From contig NC_134284.1 of assembly GCF_949628215.1 (NCBI RefSeq), forward strand, positions 2,046,001-2,110,000: a stretch of 64,000 nt of DNA. Reading direction: 5' to 3'. Source of the stretch: Phalacrocorax aristotelis (taxonomy: Eukaryota > Chordata > Aves > Suliformes > Phalacrocoracidae). Below, piece by piece: positions 37,989 through 48,981 of this stretch; the stretch's first letter is position 1, and each line of letters opens with the position of its first letter. Position numbers and translations under genes: made by a program. The notes beneath the pieces were generated by a model. That model was not told the origin of the DNA and ran no database searches. It saw only the letters and a list, made by a program, of their open reading frames with translations.

Positions 37989-40197
37989 TTCTTTGTCAGA
38001 TCATTTCATAAAAGGGCGAATGGTTTCTGAAAGTAGCTCTGATGCCTTGTAAGTTTACCAAGAACGCTTGTGAAAACCCTGAGAAAACTTTGCATGTTTT
38101 TGTGCTGTTTTTATGATATGATGTTTATGTGACATTTAGCTGAAACATGAGGCACCTTTCAGTTTCAGTTGGACAACTTGCTTAGAAATACATGATCTGC
38201 ACATATCTTTAAAAATGTGTCCTTCTACTTGCTCTGGTCACCTTGCACATTCATCTTCTGCCTTCCAGTTCTAACACACTTTGAAAGTTTCTATTTCCTA
38301 TTGCTGTCAGTGAATCTTCAAAAGCTCTGTCTGAAGACGGCTCTAAAAAGTTCAAGAGGTAGGTGCTGGAGCCTGAACCAAAACGATGTCGGTGCAGGCA
38401 TGGATGGAAAGCTGGGACCAGGTTACATGACATAGAAAGTGCGTGCCCCGCTTGGCTGTGCTAGCAGAGATCCTCCTGCCTCCTTAGCTCTGCACTAGTA
38501 CATCTCCATCTGCTTGGGTGCCACAGAAAGTGTCTTCCACAGAGTCTGATCAGTGTAAGAGCTTGCTGCCACTTGTGTATCACCTGCCCTGGGAGAGTAA
38601 AGCCAGAGCCAGGAAGACAGGGAGCAAAGAAACCAGAGTGGGGTGTCTGCTTCTCACCACCCTCTCCCTCAACATCACTCCCCTCTGCCCGTAAAGACTG
38701 GGGACATGTCAGTCTGAGCAGACCAAGGTAGAACAAGAAAGAGCTTTTGCTGAGCCAAGGTGTGGTGTAGTTCCATGTATGTCAGGTCTGTGGAGCTCAG
38801 TGCACTCCAGGAGGTTTGCAGCAAGTGGTTAAGATGTGTGATTTCTACCAGCAATCATCCTGGGCCGATCTGTCTTTGGGTGTCCTTCTGTGCTGAAAAT
38901 GCACTTTGAGCAAGTAAGCATTTCTGTGGTCGCATAGCAGGTGTCTGCATTTCTTTCACCTGTAGTATTGGCCAAAGCGTTGAGGATTGTGGGTGTTTTA
39001 TGACATTCAAGATAAGGCTTTAATATTTAATTCATCTTCATTTTTGCACAGTCCTAGTAAGCCTTTTCTTTTCCTGGTAGCAATTTTTTGTTTTTTTCAT
39101 AATTAAAAAAAAGAAAGCAAATATCTTGCTAAAGACAGGTTTTTAAATGAGAGATCAAATCCTATATTCTGAGTTTGAGTTTTCTGACATCTTGGTGTGC
39201 GCAAGCAGGAGCCCAGAGCTGCATGCAGTAAGAACAGGTTGCTTCACTTACTCTTGTGCTGTTGCTGTGTGACTTAGAATCATTGGGAAATTCGCAGTGG
39301 AAAATTTGTTTCTGTGATATGTCATTTCTTCCTGAGATCTGGGCAGAGTAAGATACAATAATAAGGGAAAAATAGTGTCTGAGCTAAGGGTAGTTTCCCT
39401 CCGTACTTCTGCTCCACTGCCATCCATTCACCATATTTAAAACAAGCATGTAGGGCTTGAGTACCTGACACAGTGGATTGCATTCTGTGTGCATTTTTCT
39501 GAAGTTATGTGCATCAAGACTTTCTTTTTTTTGCCTGTCTCATTTGTTTAATTACATGTTATTATCTGTGTATAGAATCTCTTGAAAAAAATAGACAAAT
39601 TTCTTCTGGATGTGGCATCACACGGGCCCGTCTGTGCCAATGAAGTGGCTAGTGGGAAAAAAATCAAGCTGCTGTGATCCATTTACACAAAAACCAATTA
39701 AAACTATATGTTTATGTTTACTTACAGTGTATTTTTATGTTTAAAAAAACAATTACCCACTAGTTATTAAAATATGAGCACTTTAGCAAATTTTTATATT
39801 TGGATACTCAGGAATGCTCATTTAATGCAGGAATCAACGTAAGCATCTAAAAACATGGTTTGGATATCCTGCTTAGGTGGTTACTTCTCAAATTCCCTAA
39901 TTTATTCATTACTAGATGCCGTGAAAAGATAGCTGGGGAGTAATTGTTTTCAGTCATCTGATTTATAAAACTGGTAGCCATTACACAGACTTTTTAGTTT
40001 GGGCAGTGTGATGGTTCAAATCAGTGACTCCTGGCAAATGCAAACTCCAAACAAATATTTTTATTTGCGGTACTAGGGAACATTAAAATCTGGTAAAATC
40101 ATTGTTGTTGGGTTTTGGGTGGTTGGTTGCTTGCTTGGTTGTTTTGGTTTTTTTTTTTTTCCTTTGCTTTGTTCATCCTTCCTGTCTCTACCCACAG
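37989..40197. other. Intron 1, distal unique sequence
   Basis: No gene or repeat recognised apart from small T/G-rich low-complexity patches. The last ~90 bases before the acceptor are T-rich and form the polypyrimidine tract. Confidence 0.6.
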
Positions 40198-40450
40198 GTA
40201 ACATTATGGTGCTGTGGTCAACTTGCAGAACATCAGTACTTAAATCTGTAACAAACCGCTTCATTAAGAATTTGGCCTGCTCGGGGATCTGTGCCAGCCT
40301 AGTCTGTGTGCCTTTTGACATTGCTCTCAGTGCCAGCCCACACTGCTGCTGGTGGATCTATACGATGCTCTTCTGCAGAATTGCCAAGTTTCTGCATAAA
40401 GTCTTCTGCTCAGTGACCATCCTTAGTTTTCCAGCCATTGCTCTTGACAG
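40198..40450 (+). CDS. GPR176: GPR176 coding exon 2 (TM1 second half to TM3)
   Basis: Completes codon 77 and encodes residues 78-160 plus two bases of R161. N78 (GSLLGN) is the conserved TM1 asparagine 1.50. TM2 reads NLACSGICASLV: the position where most class A receptors have the sodium-binding Asp 2.50 is G106 here, which is also the case in mammalian GPR176 as I recall it. C136 sits 25 residues before R161 and is the TM3 disulfide cysteine 3.25. TM3 ends with LDR, the first two letters of the DRY motif. The acceptor is CCCACAG|GTAAC and the donor GACAG|GTAAGA, phase 1 in and phase 2 out. Confidence 0.97.
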
Positions 40451-42166
40451 GTAAGAGATCAAATTTGCCAGCATCCTTGATTTTTCTTTCTTCTTTCTCC
40501 CTTTGAAACCCTTTTCTTCCTTTCATATCAATCTTGTAAATGTTATTTAGTGTTGTCTTGTGCCATTACATGAACTGCTCTTGTTCCAGTGCTTTGCTCA
40601 CAGTGTACAGCTTCTTTCCAGAATGTACTGGGATTAATATTCTTCTCTGTAACATTGAAAACCTTTATTTTTCAGTTTACTCTGATATCTCTGGACATTT
40701 ATAAAGGACTTAATAGATTTGTCTTCAGAGAAGTTTTTATCCTTTCTTTCTTCTTGTTAATGATTCTTGTTCAGTAATGGAACTTGAAGCCCGACAATGT
40801 CTGACTATAGGCAAGGTGCTAATTTTTAACTGTGGAAGTTGAAACACGTTGCCTGTTAGAAGAATTTAACAATGCCTGACATAGATTGTCCATCAATTTC
40901 AAATTTCAAATGTAGATTTGTTTTTAAAAAGCCCAAACATTTATATTAATGTTTAATTAAATATTAGTACAACCAGAATTAGTTCAGAGAGGTTTTTATG
41001 TAGAAGATCAGTCTAAAACAAAAGAGGCCCTTTGGACCGTCTAAGTTTTAAAATTCCATTCATTTTGCTTATTATTATTAGCAGTCACTGATCTCACCTA
41101 AATGGACAGCTCTGTCATCTTGACAGTGACTGTAAGTTAGGTATTTTTCAGGAAGGGTAGGTACTGGTTTAATACAGTTTACCTTACTAAAAGAGTGGAT
41201 TTATAGATGCTGGATAAAATTATTGTTAGTCTGTTATTGTGTCTCACCACAGAATACATTAGCTGTACAGAACCAAACTGAATCCCTCATAAAGTGATAA
41301 TGTCTCTTACTTCAATTTTAATGTATTGCTAAATGCAATATCTATAATGCACACCCGTGTTGCTGCTGGAACAGCATATCAGCATATCATTTGCCCTTTA
41401 CCAGTAAAATTTGTGATCTTCCTCACAAAAAGCATGAACTGCTACCACTTAAAATGATAAGTGTAAAAGGATAGGTCTCTCATGAAAAGCCTGTGAGCCT
41501 AGAAGTCCACAGTAATAAACAAACCATGAATCAGTGCCTGAAATCTGAAGTGAATGTCAGAGATGCCCTTTTTTTTAAATGCACATAGAATATTCAGTGT
41601 TTGACTACTCTTCTGCTCAGGGCCTTCCCAACCAGAGCTTATGCGAAACAAACCCCCACTGTACTTCCAGTAGGTGGGTACATGTAATTTGTGACCAGCA
41701 GCTTTTCCCAAATATCTAGCGAGAAAATTTATCATAAAGCAGGCTTTCAAATTAACGATGAGTCTGGCCTTTCAATGGGACATGTCTATGCCTCCATCGT
41801 GTTTTCTGAAATTTTGTGCTGTGTGCAATATACTGCCCAATGTACAAGTAAATGGTGAAATCTTCAAAATTATGCTCATGCACATCAGCCAAAGTGATAC
41901 AGTCCCAATTATTAAAAGAATTGTTCACTACTAGTAATGTGATCCTGAAGTTTGAATATTCAATTTTTTTTTCTACAGATAGACCTGCAAAGGCAGACGC
42001 TTGGGATTTTTTTTCTCTCATAAGCAGGTAGTTGGCAACCCAGTTAGGGATCTGGGGACATCATGCTTGGACAGCTCCTGAGAGGCTTCTCATAAGCACT
42101 ATGCTTGTTATAGACTTCACCCTTTGCGCTGTATCAGCTGGTTTTGTTGTTGTTTTTTTTTGACAG
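40451..42166 (+). other. GPR176: GPR176 intron 2 (1.7 kb)
   Basis: Phase-2 intron inserted inside the arginine codon of DRY. The donor is GTAAGA; the acceptor is a T-run plus TGACAG. The last 5 bases of the intron (GACAG) repeat the last 5 bases of exon 2. No repeat or gene is recognised inside; the short antisense frames at 41499-41750 and 41752-42021 have no identity. Confidence 0.9.
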
Positions 42167-43277
42167 GTACTACTCTGTTCTATATCCTTTGGAAAGGAAA
42201 ATATCTGATGCAAAATCCCGAGACCTGGTTATCTATATCTGGGCCCATGCAGTAGTGGCCAGCATTCCAGCATTTGCTGTGACCAATGTGTCTGATATTT
42301 ATGCCATGTCCACCTGTTCTGAATCTTGGAGTTACTCCCTTGGCCACCTGATCTACGTCATCATCTATAACATCACCACTGTGATTGTACCAGTGGCTGT
42401 GGCTTTTCTCTTTATGATTCTTATTCGCAGGGCACTGAGTGCCAGCCAGAAGAAAAAAGTCATCATAGCTGCCTTAAGGACCCCTCAGAATACAATTTCT
42501 ATCCCTTATGCCTCCCAGCGAGAAGCTGAGCTTCATGCCATGCTGCTTTCCATGGTTATGATATTTATTTTCTGCAGTGTCCCCTACGTGACTTTGGTGA
42601 TTTACCGCACCATACTGAATATTTCAGATATTTCAGTCTTCTTGCTCCTCACTGCCATTTGGCTGCCCAAGGTCTCTTTGCTGGCCAATCCATTGTTATT
42701 TTTAACTGTTAACAAATCTGTACGGAAGTGCTTAGTGGGGACAATAGTACAGCTGCACCGAAGGTTCAGCAGGAGAAACATTGTCACCTCAGGTGGTGTT
42801 GCAGATGCTAATCTGGAGCCCAGTGTCCGTTCGGGAAGCCAGCTTCTGGAGATGTTTCATATTGGGCAACAACAAATCTTCAAACCGATGGAAGATGAGG
42901 AGAACGAGACCAAATCCATTGGCTCTGCTGACTTTCAGCAGAAAGAAATTCCTACCACCAGTTTAGAGGTAGGAGAGACTTTGGTTCACAAATTTATACC
43001 GCAGACGATTGCAGACTCTGCAGCTCAGGTGGCACCAGCTGTGCCCACAGAAGCTGATATGGTAAATGAGAAGTATTCCATGCAGTTTGGTTTTGGACCC
43101 TTTGAGCTGCCTCCACAGTGGCTCTCAGAAAACCGAAACAGTAAGAAGCGACTCCTGCCTCCTTTGGGGAATACCCCTGAAGAGCTAATCCAGACGAAAC
43201 AGCCTAATAAGTGCAAAGCGGAAAGAAAAATCAGCAAAAACAATAAAGTCAGTATCTTTCCCAAGGTGGATTCTTAG
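42167..43277 (+). CDS. GPR176: GPR176 coding exon 3 (end of TM3 to C-terminus)
   Basis: Encodes R161-S530 and the stop TAG. It completes the DRY motif (D160-R161-Y162). TM4 is around 182-200. Extracellular loop 2 carries C211, the likely disulfide partner of C136. TM5 is around 221-247 (Y228N229 to I247), followed by a basic third loop (RRALSASQKKK, 248-258). TM6 is around 286-307 with FIFCSVP, so the usual CWxP tryptophan is S298. TM7 is around 317-342 with NPLLF (335-339) instead of NPxxY. The long cytoplasmic tail (about 345-530) contains conserved blocks (LEMFHIGQQQIFKP, FGFGPFELPPQWL, KVSIFPKVDS) that identify the orthologue. The open frame continues upstream into intron 2 from an ATG at 42144, but that start is intronic. 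Confidence 0.98.
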
Positions 43278-45075
43278 TAAGAGCAGGAGCTTTAAGTGAC
43301 AGAGGAAGGTTACCTTCTATTATATGTGTGATCCCATGGATCTTTGTTACGCTGAAATCTGTTACAGGCTGATTTTTTTGTGCCAAATGTAATTTAAACA
43401 AACAAACAAACAAAAGGGAAACATATATATGTGTTCCTTATTAATTTGTTTTCATGAAAATAATATATCAAAAGATGGTGACTCTTTAATTTTATCTGTG
43501 CAATCCCTACAATGATACCTGCCTGATTAACTTTCAGAAAGTACACATGGCTTTGGCAACACCTTGAATGGCTGAAGTATGGAAATACGACAGTCAGTTT
43601 GCCGGGAAACCTCATGTTGTATTAAAATGGACTGGGTATCAAAGTAACTTCACAGTAAAGGCCATAGGGAGCAGAAGTCAGATGCAAAATGGGTAAGTCC
43701 TAACCTCCTGTAAATGGACACAGCAAGGTATTGCACATTTCATTAATGAAGTAAGATGGACTGTTAAATACATCTGTTTTCTGTTAAGCCCATTTCTTAA
43801 ATCAGTGTTAAACATAAAACTTGCCTTTTTTGCACAAATTAATTACCAAGTGTCTGCCAAACATCAAAACTTTTTTAAAACCTAAACCACTATTTTTGGC
43901 TTAAAACTTCAGCAAAGCCAAGGATACGCAAATCATCGTGTGTGTCAAGCCTGAGAAAGACCTGTTTTTTGAAACACATGTATTCTTGTAGTTTTAAGTA
44001 AAAACTGGATTGGAGACCATGCAGGACAAATCCTGACTCCAGTAAACAAGTATGTATGTGCCAAGGGCATAAACAGAACACTTTGATCCTGTGATAAAGG
44101 GCATATACAAATGTCCCAACAGTGTGGTGTATGGGTTGTTAAGTAACCAAGGGGTCAACCTTAAAATACTCATCTGCTGGTGCACTCTGCCATTTTCTTA
44201 TGGGAAAGATAGCAAATGAAAGAAAAGGGTCAGAAATGCTAGTGGCCTTGTATTGAACTGCGGAGTGAGGAAGCTGATAACAGACCGCAAAAGGCAAGGT
44301 TTGTTAATGCTGTTGCTCTACTATTATCAGAGGTAGGGAGGTTTTCCTTCTACCTTCTCAGATACAGAGACCAACCACCCTTCTCCACTCGTCTCAGACT
44401 GGACCAACCCATGTATGAACATGAGACTTTCAAATCTGGTGCCTAACTCCTGAGTCAATCAAAGTCATGCCATCCCTGGTCTCTGCACAGCAGCCTTTCT
44501 ATGAGAGTTCAGGCATGGTATTGCAGCTTCCCCACCCCACCCCAGCATCATCACAGGCATATTGTCTTGTTTATGTGGAGTGTGAATTTTAAACTCTTAC
44601 CAGTCTGTTAGATGACCTGAAGCTATTGTAACCCTGGCATTTAAATCCTTGTTCAGTTGCAAGTAGTCTTTCCTCCTTCCTTATATGCATTCACTGTTGT
44701 CTCTGTGGGTAGTTTCTTAAAAGCACAATCTAGTAAGATCGGTGTACTCTGTGTGGTTCTCCTGTACTTGAGCCCTTTGGTGCATGCTGAAGCTTTACCT
44801 CTAGTTACTACCTGTTTATGAAAGTAGTTTTCTTTAACACACACTTTTAGAAAGACAAGGTGAAGAATCTTGCCAAGTTCACAGTAACTTACTAAATCCA
44901 ACCGGTTAATGTTAAAAGTGAGAAAAAATTTTGCTTAAGCAGAATTTGGAGATGTACCTGTTTCTCCTTTGACATGTTTGAAGAAAGTTAGCAGCTTCTG
45001 ATAGCTCCAAGGTGGTGGATTTCTACAAGGCATTAAAAGCAAATGTTTTAATAAAAATGTATTTTAAAAAGTTTA
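43278..45075 (+). other. GPR176: GPR176 3' UTR (proximal form)
   Basis: AT-rich non-coding sequence after the stop, containing an (AAAC)n run at 43396-43415. Scanning from the stop, the first canonical AATAAA is at 45050-45055, so a 3' UTR of about 1.8 kb is likely. Longer forms using later AATAAA motifs (about 46332, 47061) cannot be excluded. Confidence 0.55.
45050..45055 (+). terminator. GPR176: Likely GPR176 polyadenylation signal
   Basis: First AATAAA downstream of the GPR176 stop, followed by a TGTGTAAATTATGTTTTT stretch that could serve as the downstream GU/U-rich element, giving cleavage near 45070-45090. Confidence 0.5.
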
Positions 45076-47126
45076 TAAATTACTGTGTAAATTATGTTTT
45101 TCTCCATTTCCTTCTTGGTTTCAGTGCTAGTTCACGAACCTCTCAAGCTTGGGAGTGAGGAGCACTCTTCAGTGGTCCAGATGGGTGGTGGCTGCCCTCC
45201 TCCTTAGATACAGAGATGAGAAGGCAGACAGATCTTGCCTGAAATCAAACAGAAGTACCACCATAGCAAACTTTTTTAAAAAGTGTTGATTAAAAGTAAT
45301 TTAATCAAGTGGGTTTTTTTCCAAAGTTAGTGAAAGAACAGATGTGATTCAAAAAATCCCCCAAACCTCAAAAGCAAAGTATGAGTAATAGTTTCCTTAC
45401 ATATGTTGTTTAAATTTAATATTTATGGCCCACTTAGATGTAGGTACAGGTCAAAGTATCTGTGATTAATGCATGTGGATAAATGGTTGCTCAGATCTGA
45501 ACTCCCTTTGAGGAAAGCAAACTTAATTTCGCCCCGTTCAACCCTCATGTTGAACAAAATGCCAATAAATCTGAAGAGCCAAACTGCATAGAATTTACTT
45601 TTATCGTAGCTGGGAAGCAAGGGATTTGTGGTGGTTTTTGACTGTTGAGACAAAAATATCGTTTTCTTTCAAAGATGACATATGTATAAACACTTGCTTG
45701 TACTTAGCAGGTTATATCTGAAGACACTGAAACGTTTCACCAAGACATTAAATAAGGTGATTTTCCATACCTGAAGAAGTATTTGGGAATGTTTTATTTT
45801 AGTCCCTTTTTCAACAGTTTATCAATGTGAATGTTTAAGGGAAGTGGAAGAAATACACAAAAGTACATCTTTGCATAGAAAAAATAATCTGTGTAAAATT
45901 AATAATACAGCCTCTGTGCTAGAATTGTCATCAGAAAACAGTAATTCAGGAGGCTTTTTATGCAAGGTGGAATATTTGACTTGTAGAGTTTGACTTTTAA
46001 CTTCGTCTAAGACAACTGTACCTTTGAGTCATTACTGCTGTCTGTTGGCTTGTTCAAATGATTTCTACTGGACAAAATGTTCTCCAGCATCCAAAATGAA
46101 AAAAAAATTTGTTTTTTTCTTTATCATCACATTAAAGATAAGCAGAAGTGGTTTTTTTGTTACAATGGTTGTTTTTAACCATCACAGGTGTTGGTAAAAT
46201 AATTTTTTCTCTCCAGATTATTGGTGAAAGAAAGTGAAGTACAAAGCAAAACCGTGGGAACTGAGGAAATGAAAGCCTGGGGTACTTTGGGCTCTGCAAA
46301 TAGATTTAAAGGCTAAATCTTACTGCTGGAGAATAAACTTGGAGGAAGGAACGTTAAAACCCATTATTCTTGCACTTAGGGGAGAGAAACAGGGAATGGA
46401 GCTCATATTAAACGAAGACATCCTTTAAAAAGGATGAAAAGACTATGGGGACAATGCCAATTTATTGTTCCTAGATATCCTCAAGAAATACTGTTAAATT
46501 CAAACAGACATGTACAAATTAAAAAAAAGAAAAACCCCGCACAGTCCTTCAGCACCAAATCATGTTTTATTGATTGGCTACTTGGCATCGATGTATTTTG
46601 CACACTAGGGTAAGCTTCCAGAGAAAAGCAGTTGTTTTCTAGGAACTCCCCAAGCTTTCTACTACATAACAGATCCAATTGTTATTAAGCTGTGGCAATT
46701 TAATGAATGCATTGGTTCTGGTTTTAAAACATACTTTAAAATACACCTCTAGATAATGTTTTGCAGAACAGGCTGACTGGGTTTCTGTAGTGAGTTTTCT
46801 TCTACTCTGCTCCCTGTTTCCTGGGAAAATATTCCTGAGCCAGTGGGCTGTATCTTGAAGAACGGAAAGTCAGGCTGTGGTTCCAGATCAACAGGACTGG
46901 GATTTAGCAGCTGGTTCCAGCTAAATGGGAGCTGTCCCATGAGCTGCGGTGAAAGTAACCAGCTCTGGAGGTGACCACATGTCCCACAGAACTCAGGTAG
47001 CTCCTCTCATTCATGTCACCTGACCCTGCACTGCATAATTTGGTAAAGAATGCAAACATAAATAAAAGCAAAATCTCTGCCTTTTAATCTTATTTGATAT
47101 ATTACTGTGTAATTGTGCTTTCACCT

Positions 47127-47250
47127 ATCACAGAATCCCAGGTTGGAAGGGACCTCAGGGATCATCTAGCCTAACCTCCCTAGGAAGAGCAGAGTCTAGC
47201 CAAGACGGCCCAGCACCCTGTCCAGACGACTCTTGAAGGTGTCCAACATG
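47127..47250 (-). mobile_element. CR1 LINE 3' end, antisense
   Basis: ATCACAGAATCCCAGGTTGG followed by AAGGGACCTCAGGGATCATC, then CTAACCTCCCTAGG and CAGCACCCTGTCCAGACGAC and GGTGTCCAAC. This is the reverse complement of an avian CR1 3' region, 5'-truncated. Confidence 0.9.
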
Positions 47251-48967
47251 TAGGAGTCAGTATGAGATAATCAGTGGTTTTAGGTTCTTCTTTTTTTTGG
47301 CCATAAAGGACTCACCCCCTCAAAAGATGTGGTTGAAGTTACTGCTTTCAAACTTTAAGCATTCTTACCTCTTCAAAAGACTGCTGCTTATTTTGGTTGA
47401 AGTGACTTGCTCTGTGCAAAGCAGGGATATTAGCAGGATTTCTAAACAAGTTATAACGCTGTCTTTAACTATCAGCCTGGGACCGCAAAGTTAGTCACTG
47501 CAATCTTCAGCCATTTGTAATTTGTGGACAGGTCAGGAAAACACAACAAAACAAAACACATCTTGTCCAGATGCAGATTGTTGCACTCATGAGCAAGTTG
47601 ATTCCTCCCCTTCCTGGAGGACACAGAGGGGGAACAGCAGGGACCAGCCCAAAGTTATCTTTGTTTTTAAGCTGCTAAACCAGTCAGAGGTGGTGAAGAG
47701 TACGCAGAGGCTGATTCTTGGGATTGCTTTCTTCTGGGACAACAATATAGGAGGGGGACGCAGAAGCGTTCTTCACCTCACTGAAAACCTCTCTGCACTT
47801 ACGTAGGAGCAGTTCTCTTGTTTCTTTGTGAGGAGAAAGTGGACTGTTTTTTAAAGAAAGCATAAGAAATAACAAGTCTGATCCAGTTCCTGAACACACA
47901 TTTGTTAACGCAAACCAGGGTTTCTCTACACAGCTGTTCTGCATCCTGAGGTTCCCTATGGCTAAACATTATGCACTGAGATGGTGACTTACTCCAAAAA
48001 CTCCTTTCTGCACAGTACTTAACTAAGCAGTATTCTATCTTCTTTGCCTCCATTTTCTGTAAAACTAACCCTCTCATTTTTGCCTGGATCGTATCCTAAG
48101 CCATGGAAGAAGGACCTCAGCCACTTGTAGGATCTCATTCTTTGGTCCCCTTGCACCTGCCAGTAGCAAATTCCACCTCATGGCACCGAGACATTTCAGC
48201 ACAACACAATCCATTTTGAGCTCCTGCTTCCTGAACTCTGCTGTTTTCCAGCAAAAGAAGGTGTGGCAGTGAGGAAGACAATCTTGTCAAGGCAGGACCT
48301 TTCCCAATGCAAGTCCAAGAATGAAAACGTGGCTTTATTAAACACCATGGAAGTTTTACCATTGACTCTAGACTTCACATTTTAGTTTAGCCTCTCCCTG
48401 GCCGACAGGTGACTGTGCTGGATCACTATAGCTGATGGAGCACACTGCAGAACTCTACTCATCCTCACCGAGGGCTCCTGGAAAAGTTGGAATATGGCCC
48501 AAAATTCCTGGCTCTTTGCCCTTGACCTGGCACAGGCCCATCAAAAGATATTAATACATAATCTATTTGGCCTTTGCAAGAAAAGGGTCTGTTTATTCCC
48601 CTAGCATTTAGGGGAATTAATGTAATGAAAATTAGCTGTGCTTGTCCTGATCCGAGTACTAGAACTGTTACAGTCTACCTTAAAAATATTGCCTGTGGTA
48701 AAGAAAAGCTACTTCAGGTGAGTACACAAAAGAATATTAAAGATATAAGGACAAATAACTAATAAGCATTAAACAAAGTCTTGATAATTTGCCCTACAAC
48801 CTGTATGAGACAGTAAAAGTGTTTTGGCTGCCTATTTGTGTATTAAAACGCTGTTCAGCACCGCAGTATGACGATAAGCAGTAGTAACAGAACAAGGTCC
48901 CTATATATCCCCGCCTCATTTGTGTTTCTTCTTGATTGGATTAGGGAGAAAAGGATAAATTAGTTTG

Positions 48968-48981
48968 GTTACTATGGTGAC
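48968..48981 (+). promoter_or_regulatory. RFX X-box-like site, intergenic
   Basis: GTTACTATGGTGAC matches the RFX consensus GTTRCCATGGYRAC at 13 of 14 positions. It lies 2.5 kb upstream of the CpG-island core of FSIP1, a flagellar gene of the kind RFX factors control. Function is inferred. Confidence 0.4.

Larger units (their letters stand above)
826..40197 (+). other. GPR176: GPR176 intron 1 (39.4 kb)
   Basis: Phase-1 intron with GTGAGT at the 5' end and a T-rich tract plus CCCACAG at the 3' end. Most of it is AT-rich unique sequence without coding signal. Identifiable contents are annotated separately: SINE-like remnant, LTR-like repeat, CR1 pieces, two antisense LTRs, microsatellites and a 48-bp duplicated block. 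The open frames of 60-160 codons scattered through it lack splice context, recognisable domains or start context and are chance frames or repeat remnants. No nested gene is seen on either strand. Confidence 0.92.

Noticed and set aside
42144..42166. Start of GPR176 exon 3 at an upstream ATG in the same frame
   Set aside because: This stretch is the polypyrimidine tract and acceptor of intron 2. The in-frame D-R is supplied by the intron's terminal GACAG and duplicates the true DR from exon 2.
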